This document shows positions 7,732-15,345 of a DNA stretch of 18,791 nucleotides, one piece after another; position 1 is the stretch's first letter, and each line of letters starts with the position of its first letter. Where the stretch lies: NCBI GenBank assembly GCA_937901435.1, contig CALGTJ010000551.1, positions 1 to 18,791 on the forward strand, read 5' to 3'. Source of the stretch: an uncultured Rhodobacter sp. (GTDB taxonomy: Bacteria > Pseudomonadota > Alphaproteobacteria > Rhodobacterales > Rhodobacteraceae). The position numbers and the translations under genes are program-made. The notes beneath the pieces were generated by a model that was given only the letters and a program-made list of their open reading frames with translations, was not told the DNA's origin and did no database searches.

Positions 7732-8873
7732 TGAAAGGTTTTCCTGGGGTCAAAGGCGTCGCGGATACCCTCGAAGATAAAGATCAGCAGCGAGAGCATG
7801 ATCGCGAAGGTAAAGAAGGCAGTAAAGCCGAGCCAAGGCGCTTGCAGGTTCTGTTTGGCTTGCAGCGTCAACTCGCCCAGCGAGGGCGCAGAGGACGGCA
7901 GGCCGAACCCGAGGAAATCCAGCGAGGCCAGCGTGCCGATGGTCGCGGTGATGATGAAGGGCAGCATGGTCAACGTCGCCACCATGGCGTTGGGCAGCAT
8001 GTGGCGGAACATGATGGTCCAGTTGTTGACGCCCAACGCCTTGGCCGCGCGCACATATTCAAAATTCCGCGCGCGCAGGAATTCGGCACGCACCACGCCC
8101 ACCAGCGCGGGCCAGCCAAACAACGCGGTCAAAAAGACCAGCAACCAGAAACTGCGCCCCAAAATCGCGAACATAATGATGATGATGTAAAGGCTGGGCG
8201 AGGATGACCAGATCTCGATGATGCGCTGAAAGATCAGATCGACCCAGCCGCCGAAATACCCCTGCACCGCGCCCGCGAAAATACCAATCAGGCTGGCGAT
8301 GCCTGTGACCATGATCGTGAACAGGATCGACAGGCGGAAGCCATAGATCACCCGCGCCACCACATCTCGCGCGGTGTCATCCGTGCCCAGCAGGTGATTT
8401 GCGTCGGGGGCCGAGGGCGCAGTGCCGCCGATATCGTTGATCGTATCATAGGAATAGGGCACCAGCGGCCACATCAGCCAGCCTTGTTCGATCGGCTCGC
8501 CATCCACCACACCATCCTGTGCATCCTCGATCAGGGCATCAGGATCGTCAAAACACGCATCCAGCCCGCCCGTGGCGATCAGGCATTTCACCTCGACGTC
8601 GCGATACTGCGCCTCAGTCTGGAAATCGCCACCAAAGGCCGTTTCGGGGTAAAAACTAAAGATCGGCATATAATAATCGCCGCGATAGTTCACCACGATA
8701 GGCTTGTCGTTGGCAATGAACTCGGCAAAAAGAGACAGACCAAACAGAATGCTGAAGATCACAAGTGACCAATAGGCGCGACGGTTGCGGGTAAAATTAC
8801 GCCAGCGCCGTTGGTTCAGCGGGGACAGCGTGAACAGGCGACGCTTGACGGGCAGGATTGGAGAGTCTGACAT
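7728..8873 (-). CDS. yejE: Peptide ABC importer permease (YejE type)
   Basis: Inner-membrane permease of 381 residues, pairing with YejB. An amphipathic N-terminus (with RRAYWSLVIF) leads into helix 1 (about 34-52), then a long periplasmic segment (about 53-165), then five or so further helices. The ATPase-docking EAA loop is clear in EFLRARNFEYVRAAKALG followed by HMLPNA. The protein ends in IRDAFDPRKTFQ, typical of this family. The periplasmic segment holds an acidic stretch with two cysteines (Cys97, Cys107) that makes it longer than the E. coli protein (about 340 residues). The ATG directly follows the yejB stop (TAAATG), with GAGG five to six bases upstream. Confidence 0.94.
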   Translation of the reverse strand: MSDSPILPVKRRLFTLSPLNQRRWRNFTRNRRAYWSLVIFSILFGLSLFAEFIANDKPIVVNYRGDYYMPIFSFYPETAFGGDFQTEAQYRDVEVKCLIATGGLDACFDDPDALIEDAQDGVVDGEPIEQGWLMWPLVPYSYDTINDIGGTAPSAPDANHLLGTDDTARDVVARVIYGFRLSILFTIMVTGIASLIGIFAGAVQGYFGGWVDLIFQRIIEIWSSSPSLYIIIIMFAILGRSFWLLVFLTALFGWPALVGVVRAEFLRARNFEYVRAAKALGVNNWTIMFRHMLPNAMVATLTMLPFIITATIGTLASLDFLGFGLPSSAPSLGELTLQAKQNLQAPWLGFTAFFTFAIMLSLLIFIFEGIRDAFDPRKTFQ

Positions 8874-9956
8874 TTATCCCTCTCTCGTGCCGAAATCGAT
8901 GCGCGGATCGACAAAGACATACATCAGGTCGCTGAGGATCCCGACCACCAGACCAATCAGGCCAAAGAAGAACAACGTGCCAAAGATCACCGGATAATCC
9001 CGTGCCACGGCGGCCTCGAACCCAAGCCGCCCCAAACCGTCCAGCGAAAAGATCGTCTCGATGATGATCGAGCCGCCAAAGAACACGCCGATGAACAGGC
9101 TGGGAAACCCGGCGATCACGATCAGCATGGCGTTTCGGAACACGTGCCCATACAGCACCCGCGCCTCTGACAGCCCCTTGGCCTTGGCCGTGATGACATA
9201 TTGCTTTTTGATCTCGTCCAGAAAGCTGTTCTTTGTCAGCAGCGTCAGCGTCGCAAAACTGGAAATCGTCGAGGCCAGAACCGGCAGGGTGATGTGCCAG
9301 AAGTAATCGCCAATCTTGCCCAGCGTCGATAGCTCGTCAAAGTTATCCGACGTCAGCCCCCGCAGCGGGAACCATTGCCAATACGACCCGCCCGCAAACA
9401 GCACCAACAGCAGGATCGCGAACAGAAAGCCGGGGATCGCATAGCCGACAATGATCAGACTCGACGTCCATGTGTCAAACGCCGACCCGTCGCGCACCGC
9501 CTTGCGCACACCCAGCGGGATCGAGATCAGATAGGCGATCAGCGTCGACCAAAGCCCCAGCGTGATCGACACAGGCATTTTTTCCAGCACCAGTTCCAGC
9601 ACCCCGATAGATCGGAAATAGCTCTCTCCGAAATCAAAGCGCATGTAATCCCACATCATGTTCAGAAAGCGTTCGACCGGCGGCTTGTCGAACCCAAACT
9701 CACGGTTCAACTGCTCGATGAAATCCGGCGGCAACCCGCGCCCACCCACATAGCCGGTCTCGTTCTGGAATGAGGTCTGGCTTTCCGCGCCGCCACCAGA
9801 GATCCCGGCAAAGACATCGCCCTCGCCCTCTAGCTGGGCGATGATCTGCTGCACCGGACCACCGGGGACAAACTGGGTCAGCGTGAAGTTTACGATCATA
9901 ATGCCGAGCAACGTCGGAATGATCAGCAACAGCCGTCGAAGGATATAGGCGCCCAT
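8874..9956 (-). CDS. yejB: Peptide ABC importer permease (YejB type)
   Basis: Inner-membrane permease of 360 residues, close to the E. coli YejB length. Helix 1 (about 6-27) ends in the family's [15 protein letters not shown] periplasmic segment of about 100 residues has a Gly/Ser-rich loop (about 50-70). Five further helices follow, with the EAA loop at [23 protein letters not shown] before a conserved FRNAM. It ends in the typical [13 protein letters not shown]. The ATG at 9956 is preceded by AGGAA about ten bases upstream; a frame extension to 10031 would overlap yejA and adds 25 residues with no family match. It starts 23 bases after the yejA stop. Confidence 0.94.
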   Translation of the reverse strand: MGAYILRRLLLIIPTLLGIMIVNFTLTQFVPGGPVQQIIAQLEGEGDVFAGISGGGAESQTSFQNETGYVGGRGLPPDFIEQLNREFGFDKPPVERFLNMMWDYMRFDFGESYFRSIGVLELVLEKMPVSITLGLWSTLIAYLISIPLGVRKAVRDGSAFDTWTSSLIIVGYAIPGFLFAILLLVLFAGGSYWQWFPLRGLTSDNFDELSTLGKIGDYFWHITLPVLASTISSFATLTLLTKNSFLDEIKKQYVITAKAKGLSEARVLYGHVFRNAMLIVIAGFPSLFIGVFFGGSIIIETIFSLDGLGRLGFEAAVARDYPVIFGTLFFFGLIGLVVGILSDLMYVFVDPRIDFGTREG

Positions 9957-9979
9957 CGGGGGTACTTTCCTGACGCGCC

Positions 9980-11896
9980 CTACAGCGCGCCAGCAGCCTT
10001 TAACGCGGCTTCTTTTTCCGGATTCATCCACCAGAAATCAAGGAAGCCAAGCGCATAGGGTGGCAGGGGATCGGGATGCTCGAACATATCGTAATAGGCG
10101 ACCCAATGATTGCCGTTATACCACTGCGGAATACGGAACCTCTCCCACCGCAACACGCGGTCAAGCGCTTTGACGGCGACAATCATCTCGTCCTTTGTCT
10201 CGGCATTGATCACATGATCCAGCACCGCATCAATCGTAGCATTGCCCACACCTGCGGGGTTAAAGATCGACGTGTCCTTGGTCTCTGACCCAAAATACTG
10301 GCGTATACTCGCGCCCGGCTCGTACCCCATCGGGATGTGATCGGTGATGATATCAAAGTCGAAATCTCGCTCGCGCTGGGTCTGCTGTGCGTCGTCGACC
10401 CGGTTCAGACTGGCATTGATGCCGATGGATTTCAGGTTCGACACATAAGGATTGATGATGCGGTCAAACAGCGGGCTGGAGTTCAGGAACTCGATGTCCA
10501 GCGTCCTGCCGTCCTTGCGCAATAATCCATCGTCACCCGCCTGATATCCGGCGTCCTGCAACAAACGCAGGGCAGCCCGCGCCTTGCGACGGTCGCGCGC
10601 ATCATCGGGGCTAGAGGGCGCGGCGGCATAGGGCTCTTGCGTGAACACCTCTTCGCGCAACTGATCGCGCAGCGGTTCCAGCAGGGCCAGTTCCGCTGCG
10701 GACGGCAAGCCGCTCGCGGCCAGTTCGGTGTTCTGCCAGAACGAGTACCCCTGCTGGTAAAGCCCAAAGAACAGCGTCTGGTTCGTCCATTCAAAGTTGA
10801 ACATCAGATCCAGCGCCTCGCGCACGCGCGCGTCCTGAAATTTTTCGCGGCGCAAATTCATCATAAACGACTGGCCAGAGGTGATCGTGTCGTCCGGCAA
10901 TTCCTTACGGACAACATAGCCTTCGTCCAGACTGGGGAAGTCATAGTTATTGGCCCATGTGACAGAGCTGCTTTCCTGACGGAAGGTGTAATTGCCCGCC
11001 TTGAACCCCTCGAACGCGGCGACCGCATCGCCGTAATATTCGATCCGAATGGTGTCAAAATTGTTGCGCCCGATCATCAGCGGCAGATCCTGCGCCCAAT
11101 AGTCGGGGTTGCGTCGATAAACGACCCGATTGCCCACATCAATCGTGTCCAGCACATAGGCCCCAGAGCCGGTCAGAGGCTCTAACCGACTGTCCTCAAA
11201 CGGTAAACCGCTTGCTTCGTGGCTCGCCTTGCTGAAAACGGGCAAGCCACCAGCGGTTTCGATCCGGCCGCGAACGGGGGCGTCGTCCTTGAAGGTGAAT
11301 TTGATTTGACGCTCGCTCACCACTTCGGCGGTGTCGATGGTCTTGATGATAGAGGCACGAAAGCTCGGCAAACCCTCGTCGCGCAGGATTTCAAAGCTGA
11401 ACAGAGCATCCTCTGCGGTCACAGGCGTCCCGTCAGAGAATTTGGCCACATCGCGAATGGTAAAGGTCACCCATTCGCGCCCCTCGGGAAATTCCATTGA
11501 TTCGCAGAGATGGCAGTAGGCCGCCCCGATTTCGTCAGACGGGGTTTCCAGCATCGATTCAAAGAAAACGCTGGCCAGAATGGCCGGGCGGCCTTTGCGT
11601 GTGTAGGGGTGCATCGAATCGAAATTGCCCGAGGACCAACTGAACGACATTTCCCCGCCCTTGGGCGCATCCGGGTTCACATAGTCCAGATGTTTGAAAT
11701 CGGGGCCATATTTCAGCTCTCCAAAGGTTGAAACCCCATAGGTCTTGGCCGTATCGCTATGCTGCTCTGCCTTGGCCACCGCTGACATCAAGGCGAATGC
11801 GAGGATCGCAAAGGGCGCTGCCATCATCAGCCTGAATTGCCGACGCGACGCGATCTCACGCTGCGCGGGTATCGCCTGAGGGGTCCGATTTCGCAT
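9980..11896 (-). CDS. yejA: Peptide ABC importer periplasmic binding protein (YejA type), Tat-like signal
   Basis: Family 5 extracellular solute-binding protein of 638 residues, expected to capture peptides in the periplasm and pass them to YejBEF. YejABEF in enterobacteria and Brucella imports peptides, including microcin C in E. coli. Residues 1-43 form a signal peptide with SRRQFR (17-22) ahead of the hydrophobic core, resembling a twin-arginine motif, and an AKA|EQ cleavage site. Mature motifs include [20 protein letters not shown] near the start, [16 protein letters not shown] and [20 protein letters not shown]. The ATG at 11896 has a perfect GGAGG seven bases upstream, so it is preferred over upstream in-frame codons to 11944. 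It is the first gene of the operon. Confidence 0.94.
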   Translation of the reverse strand: MRNRTPQAIPAQREIASRRQFRLMMAAPFAILAFALMSAVAKAEQHSDTAKTYGVSTFGELKYGPDFKHLDYVNPDAPKGGEMSFSWSSGNFDSMHPYTRKGRPAILASVFFESMLETPSDEIGAAYCHLCESMEFPEGREWVTFTIRDVAKFSDGTPVTAEDALFSFEILRDEGLPSFRASIIKTIDTAEVVSERQIKFTFKDDAPVRGRIETAGGLPVFSKASHEASGLPFEDSRLEPLTGSGAYVLDTIDVGNRVVYRRNPDYWAQDLPLMIGRNNFDTIRIEYYGDAVAAFEGFKAGNYTFRQESSSVTWANNYDFPSLDEGYVVRKELPDDTITSGQSFMMNLRREKFQDARVREALDLMFNFEWTNQTLFFGLYQQGYSFWQNTELAASGLPSAAELALLEPLRDQLREEVFTQEPYAAAPSSPDDARDRRKARAALRLLQDAGYQAGDDGLLRKDGRTLDIEFLNSSPLFDRIINPYVSNLKSIGINASLNRVDDAQQTQRERDFDFDIITDHIPMGYEPGASIRQYFGSETKDTSIFNPAGVGNATIDAVLDHVINAETKDEMIVAVKALDRVLRWERFRIPQWYNGNHWVAYYDMFEHPDPLPPYALGFLDFWWMNPEKEAALKAAGAL

Positions 11897-11968
11897 TCTC
11901 TCTCCTCCGTTACAGTCGCCGGCTTGCACCATGTGGCACAGCAAAGCTCACAGCTGAATGTTCGTCTT

Positions 11969-11997
11969 GTTACATAAATTTAAGCTAAATATTTCAA
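11969..11997 (-). promoter_or_regulatory. Probable promoter of the yej operon
   Basis: On the minus strand TTGAAA (11997-11992, five of six matches to the sigma-70 -35 box) and TGTAAC (11974-11969, four of six) are 17 bases apart in an AT-rich stretch. A start near 11962 would leave a leader of about 65 bases before the yejA ATG. I see no clear operator in that leader. Confidence 0.45.
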
Positions 11998-12056
11998 GGT
12001 CGAGCATTCAAGCGTCATTACACGCATATCACGTGCCTTTGAGACCTAAAAACAAA

Positions 12057-12083
12057 AAAGCCGCCTTCAAAAAAGGCGGCTTT
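12057..12083 (-). terminator. Intrinsic terminator of the cytochrome c gene
   Basis: AAAGCCGCCTT and AAGGCGGCTTT form a perfect 11-base inverted repeat with a five-base loop. Read on the minus strand, it lies 24 bases after the cytochrome c stop and is followed by TTTGTTTTT, a good U-tract. The sequence before the stem on that side is not T-rich on the plus strand, so it acts mainly on the minus strand. Confidence 0.9.
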
Positions 12084-12107
12084 CACATTGCTCAGGCGAT
12101 TTATTTC

Positions 12108-12632
12108 TCAATCATCCAGACTGTCCAGCCACGCGATCAAATTGGCGCGATCTTCCATATCGGACATGCCGCGATAGGCCATTTTGGTCCCCGGCGCGTA
12201 CTCTCTTGGGTTCTCAAGAAACCCATTCAGGTTTTCAGGTGTCCAGACATCGGCGACCAATTCAAGTTGGCCAGAATATTGCGTGTACCCTGACGCTGCA
12301 TCAACCTCACGTCCAACAACGCCATAGAGGTAAGGACCCGTGCCATTCGCCCCGGCCTCTACCTTGTGGCATGCCGCACACGCGCGGAACAGTTTTTCGC
12401 CAGCAGCCGGGTCAGCCGAGGCAAACACCTCTTCAAAGCTGGCTTCTGGTTCTGCCTCAGCGACGTCCACGTCGTCTTCGCCGGTGTCAATTGTGTACGC
12501 CTGCTGATGATCCCCGCCGTGGCCACCGCCAACGTCATAGATCGCTTCACCAGTCGATTTTCCAATCAGAAAAATCAAGAATACGCCGCAAAAGGCACCT
12601 ACGGCTTTGGTCGTTGTCATTGTGTCGAACAT
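12108..12632 (-). CDS. Membrane-anchored class I cytochrome c
   Basis: A 174-residue c-type cytochrome, probably an electron carrier between the bc1 complex and terminal oxidases, held on the periplasmic side of the inner membrane. An uncleaved-looking anchor spans about 9-24 (AVGAFCGVFLIFLIGK). An acidic, flexible linker (about 35-70) follows, then the haem domain. Haem attaches at CAACH (Cys85, Cys88, His89) and Met151 in PGTKMAYRGM is the likely sixth ligand. The layout recalls CycM (c552) and cytochrome c-y of Paracoccus and Rhodobacter, but I cannot tell which. The ATG at 12632 lacks a strong ribosome site; the ATG at 12620 has none. It is divergent from pheA and ends at a clear terminator. 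Confidence 0.93.
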   Translation of the reverse strand: MFDTMTTTKAVGAFCGVFLIFLIGKSTGEAIYDVGGGHGGDHQQAYTIDTGEDDVDVAEAEPEASFEEVFASADPAAGEKLFRACAACHKVEAGANGTGPYLYGVVGREVDAASGYTQYSGQLELVADVWTPENLNGFLENPREYAPGTKMAYRGMSDMEDRANLIAWLDSLDD

Positions 12633-12749
12633 GTCGCGCTTCGTCCCATGCAGATTTCGAGGTTGTGTACCCGCTTCCTTGTCCCCTGTTCAAGGTATAT
12701 GAGCCGCGACCAAACGCCCCTTGGGCTGAATTTCTGACACAGGTGACAT

Positions 12750-13580
12750 ATGACCAGCCGGATTGCGTTTCAGGGAGACCTGGGTGCCTACAGCCACGAA
12801 GCCTGCCGCGACGCGCGGCCCGACTACGAGGCCCTGCCCTGCGCAACCTTCGAAGACGTGATCGAGGCTGTGAAATCCGGACGTGCCGAGTTGGCCATGC
12901 TTCCCGTCGAAAACTCGACCTATGGGCGGGTGGCAGATATCCATCGTCTGTTGCCGGAAAGCGGATTGCATATTGTCGACGAGGCCTTTGTACGGGTGCA
13001 TATCGCCCTTATGGCAGTCAAAGGTGTAAAATTAGAAAACGTGCACCGTGTGCGCGCGCATCTTGTGCTGATCCCGCAATGTCGCGGCTTTCTGGATGCG
13101 CATGGCATCGTCGGAGAGGCCGCCGCCGACAGCGCCGGGGCTGCCGCAGATATTGCCGCAACGGGCGATACATCTGTAGCGGCCCTTGCCTCTGAACTGG
13201 CGGCAGAGATGCATGGGCTAGACGTTCTGGCGCGCAATATCGAAGATCACGACAGAAACACCACGCGGTTCCTGATCATGTCGCGCGCGCCGAATACAGC
13301 GCGGCGCAGCGAAACGATGATGACGACCTTTGTCTTTCGCGTCCGCAACATTCCGGCCGCGCTTTACAAAGGCATGGGGGGATTCGCGACCAATGGCGTC
13401 AACATGACCAAGCTGGAAAGCTATATGGTCGACGGGTCTTTCACCGCGACGCAGTTTTATGCAGATATCGAGGGTCACCCAGAGGATGAAAACGTCAAAC
13501 GGGCGCTTGAAGAGCTGGACTATTTCACGTCCTATCTGAAAATCCTTGGCACCTATCCGGCTGACATGAAACGGTTCTGA
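12750..13580 (+). CDS. pheA: Prephenate dehydratase
   Basis: Cytoplasmic enzyme of phenylalanine synthesis that converts prephenate to phenylpyruvate. The 276-residue protein is monofunctional, without chorismate mutase. The catalytic domain opens with IAFQGDLGAYSHEA (5-18), has PVENSTYGRV (52-61), and carries the essential TRF motif at 172-174 (NTTRFLIM). An ACT domain (about 191-270) follows. Its Phe-binding motifs are altered: GAL reads AAL (203-205) and ESRP reads ESYM (223-226), so feedback inhibition may differ from the E. coli pattern. The ATG has AGGTG four bases upstream. The cytochrome c gene diverges from it and the SRPBCC gene converges on it. Confidence 0.96.
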   Translation: MTSRIAFQGDLGAYSHEACRDARPDYEALPCATFEDVIEAVKSGRAELAMLPVENSTYGRVADIHRLLPESGLHIVDEAFVRVHIALMAVKGVKLENVHRVRAHLVLIPQCRGFLDAHGIVGEAAADSAGAAADIAATGDTSVAALASELAAEMHGLDVLARNIEDHDRNTTRFLIMSRAPNTARRSETMMTTFVFRVRNIPAALYKGMGGFATNGVNMTKLESYMVDGSFTATQFYADIEGHPEDENVKRALEELDYFTSYLKILGTYPADMKRF

Positions 13581-13594
13581 CACCCGTCACTCTA

Positions 13595-13646
13595 GATCGT
13601 CACGCCAGATCACGGGCCCAGATCACCGGCCCAGATCGTTACGCCT
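13595..13646. repeat. Four 13-base imperfect tandem repeats
   Basis: Four back-to-back 13-base units start at 13595, 13608, 13621 and 13634, each beginning GATC. Units 1 and 4 read GATCGTCACGCCA and GATCGTTACGCCT; units 2 and 3 read GATCACGGGCCCA and GATCACCGGCCCA. A degenerate fifth unit (8 of 13 matches to unit 1) may precede at 13582. The array fills the gap between pheA and the convergent SRPBCC gene and covers that gene's last codons. GGGCC and GGCCC in the middle units can pair, but no T-run follows. Confidence 0.65.
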
Positions 13647-14100
13647 TGTGTTTTGCTTCGATGTCTTGTGCAAACTGCCAGATCTTTTTGGAAAACCTCT
13701 TGTTGACGTTGGTTTTTGCAAACTTCAGCGACTGCACAAGCAAGCGACCCGTCAACGTCGTTGGGGCCACATCAACGCTGATCTGCAAGCGCGTGCGGCG
13801 GGGCGACAAGGACACGAGTTCGACCAGAACCAAGCCTTCGAGGCTAGGTGATTTCGTCTTGGCCTGAAAGCCGTGCGGTGGCGAGAACTCTGTCATCTTG
13901 GCGTTCACATCGCGCTCTTTGCCGCGAAATGTAAACCGCAACTGCCACTCCGCGCCGACCCCGGCCACGCTCAGATTGTCCCGCCGCGTCACTTCGGCCC
14001 CGCGCCGCAACGCCTGACGCTCGAAACCGTCGAAATCCGTGATGGACATAAAGACTGACTCGATGGGTGCCTCGATGTCTTCGCGGGTAGAAAATTTCAT
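13639..14100 (-). CDS. SRPBCC (START-like) domain protein
   Basis: A 153-residue protein of the SRPBCC / polyketide cyclase-like fold, which forms a hydrophobic cavity for a small ligand or lipid. It begins with the typical MKFSTREDIEAPIESVFMSITD (strand 1, then the helix after an Ala-Pro), followed by alternating strands and a long C-terminal amphipathic helix (about 120-150). No signal peptide or membrane segment is present, so it should be cytoplasmic. The C-terminus is lysine-rich. Ligand and role are unknown. It lies 45 bases downstream of nudC on the same strand and is probably co-transcribed with it. Its last codons lie in the 13-base repeat array. Confidence 0.85.
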   Translation of the reverse strand: MKFSTREDIEAPIESVFMSITDFDGFERQALRRGAEVTRRDNLSVAGVGAEWQLRFTFRGKERDVNAKMTEFSPPHGFQAKTKSPSLEGLVLVELVSLSPRRTRLQISVDVAPTTLTGRLLVQSLKFAKTNVNKRFSKKIWQFAQDIEAKHKA

Positions 14101-14145
14101 GGGCCTGCCTGTTCTTATCGGTTTCGCATGTTTTGCGGTGTTGCT

Positions 14146-15111
14146 TTAGTCTAACCTGTCCGCCATCCAGTTCCAAATCAGGAAATGCGCAATGGCCCCC
14201 TTTCTGGCGGGTTTTATGCGGGTAGAGTTGCCTGCAAACACCTCCATCATCTCTTCGCGGGTCACCCAGATGGCATCTTCGATTTCGGTCGGGTCGATTT
14301 TGATCTCTTCGTTCAAAGCCTCGCCGCGACAGCCGAACATAAGCGACGAGGGATAAGGCCAGGGTTGCGACGACAGGTATTCCACGGCACCGACCCGAAT
14401 ACCCGCCTCTTCGAACACCTCGCGCCGGACCGCGGCCTCGATGGTTTCACCCGGCTCGACAAAGCCTGCCAGCAGCGAATACATGCCTTCGGGCCAACCG
14501 GGACTGCGCCCGACAAGCACGCTGTTTCCGCGTGTTATCAACATGATGACAACCGGATCTGTGCGCGGAAAATGATGCGTACCGCAGCTGGAACAATCGC
14601 GCTGCCATCCGGCCATGTAAATGTCCGACTTGGTTCCGCATTTTGCGCAGAACCCGTGGCTTTGATGCCACGACAGGATAGCCTTGGCGGTGGCGGCCAG
14701 TTCGGCCTCGCGCGGGGTGATCTGCGTCATCACGCCGCGCAGCTCTGCAAACGCATGGTCGTCGGGCAAGTCGGGATGGGTCTGCACCGATGGATCGAAA
14801 AAGGCAGAGATCGTGTCAGGCACCTCCGGCGGCTGCCACCCGGAAATATCGATCGCAAACCGTGGTCCGGCCTCGTCCATCCCCAGAAAAATCGGGGCCT
14901 CTTGCGCCAGAGCCATCACCGGATGATCCATCGCCAGCAACCCCAGCCGATCCATTCCAGCCCCGGCAAACAAGGGCTTGCCGCGCCAAATCGGCAGGCC
15001 CAGCGCGGTGGGATCGGCCAAAAGCCTTGCAATCTCGTCTGGTTTGCCACGCAGTTCCGCCGCTCTGTTCAACCCTGACCCGCCAAAGGTCACCTGTTCC
15101 GCTATCCGCAC
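14146..15111 (-). CDS. nudC: NADH pyrophosphatase (NudC-type Nudix hydrolase)
   Basis: Hydrolyses NAD(H) to NMN(H) and AMP; homologues also remove NAD caps from RNA 5' ends. The 321-residue protein has an N-terminal domain, then a zinc ribbon with Cys155, Cys158, Cys173 and Cys176 (CAKC and CSSC). The Nudix box runs from Gly216 to Ile238 with Glu222, Arg230, Glu231, Glu234 and Glu235 in place. SQPWPYPSSLM (248-258) is the motif that marks the NADH pyrophosphatase subgroup. I chose the GTG at 15111, where the protein opens RIAEQVTFGGSGLNRAAELR; a GTG at 15162 would add 17 Gly/Ser/Lys-rich residues, and neither has a clear ribosome site. It diverges from the phosphodiesterase gene. Confidence 0.94.
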   Translation of the reverse strand: MRIAEQVTFGGSGLNRAAELRGKPDEIARLLADPTALGLPIWRGKPLFAGAGMDRLGLLAMDHPVMALAQEAPIFLGMDEAGPRFAIDISGWQPPEVPDTISAFFDPSVQTHPDLPDDHAFAELRGVMTQITPREAELAATAKAILSWHQSHGFCAKCGTKSDIYMAGWQRDCSSCGTHHFPRTDPVVIMLITRGNSVLVGRSPGWPEGMYSLLAGFVEPGETIEAAVRREVFEEAGIRVGAVEYLSSQPWPYPSSLMFGCRGEALNEEIKIDPTEIEDAIWVTREEMMEVFAGNSTRIKPARKGAIAHFLIWNWMADRLD

Positions 15112-15345
15112 GCCGTCGCCCCCGCTGCCCGATCTTTTCACTGTCGTGGCGTTCTGTGCCACGCGACACGCCCCGACGCAAACCTATCCTTTCCTGCAAC
15201 ACACCCGCAGACCTCAGAGGCAAAATCTGGTTTGGTGTTGTCTCATGCCATTGATCCACCTAAGCGTGAATATGGGGTAAATCTGTCATTGGGCGGTTAC
15301 AGACGAATCGTACAATCTGCGCTGCGCCAGCACTGGAGAGACGCG

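Noticed and set aside
7406..7753. N-terminal extension of yejF by 116 codons
   Set aside because: The added sequence is low-complexity, shows no family motif, and would read through the small membrane-protein gene in another frame. The ATG at 7405 directly precedes the ABC domain.
12633..12749. Promoters for pheA and the divergent cytochrome c gene
   Set aside because: TATATG at 12696-12701 resembles a -10 box, but no acceptable -35 lies 16-18 bases upstream, and nothing better is seen on the minus strand.
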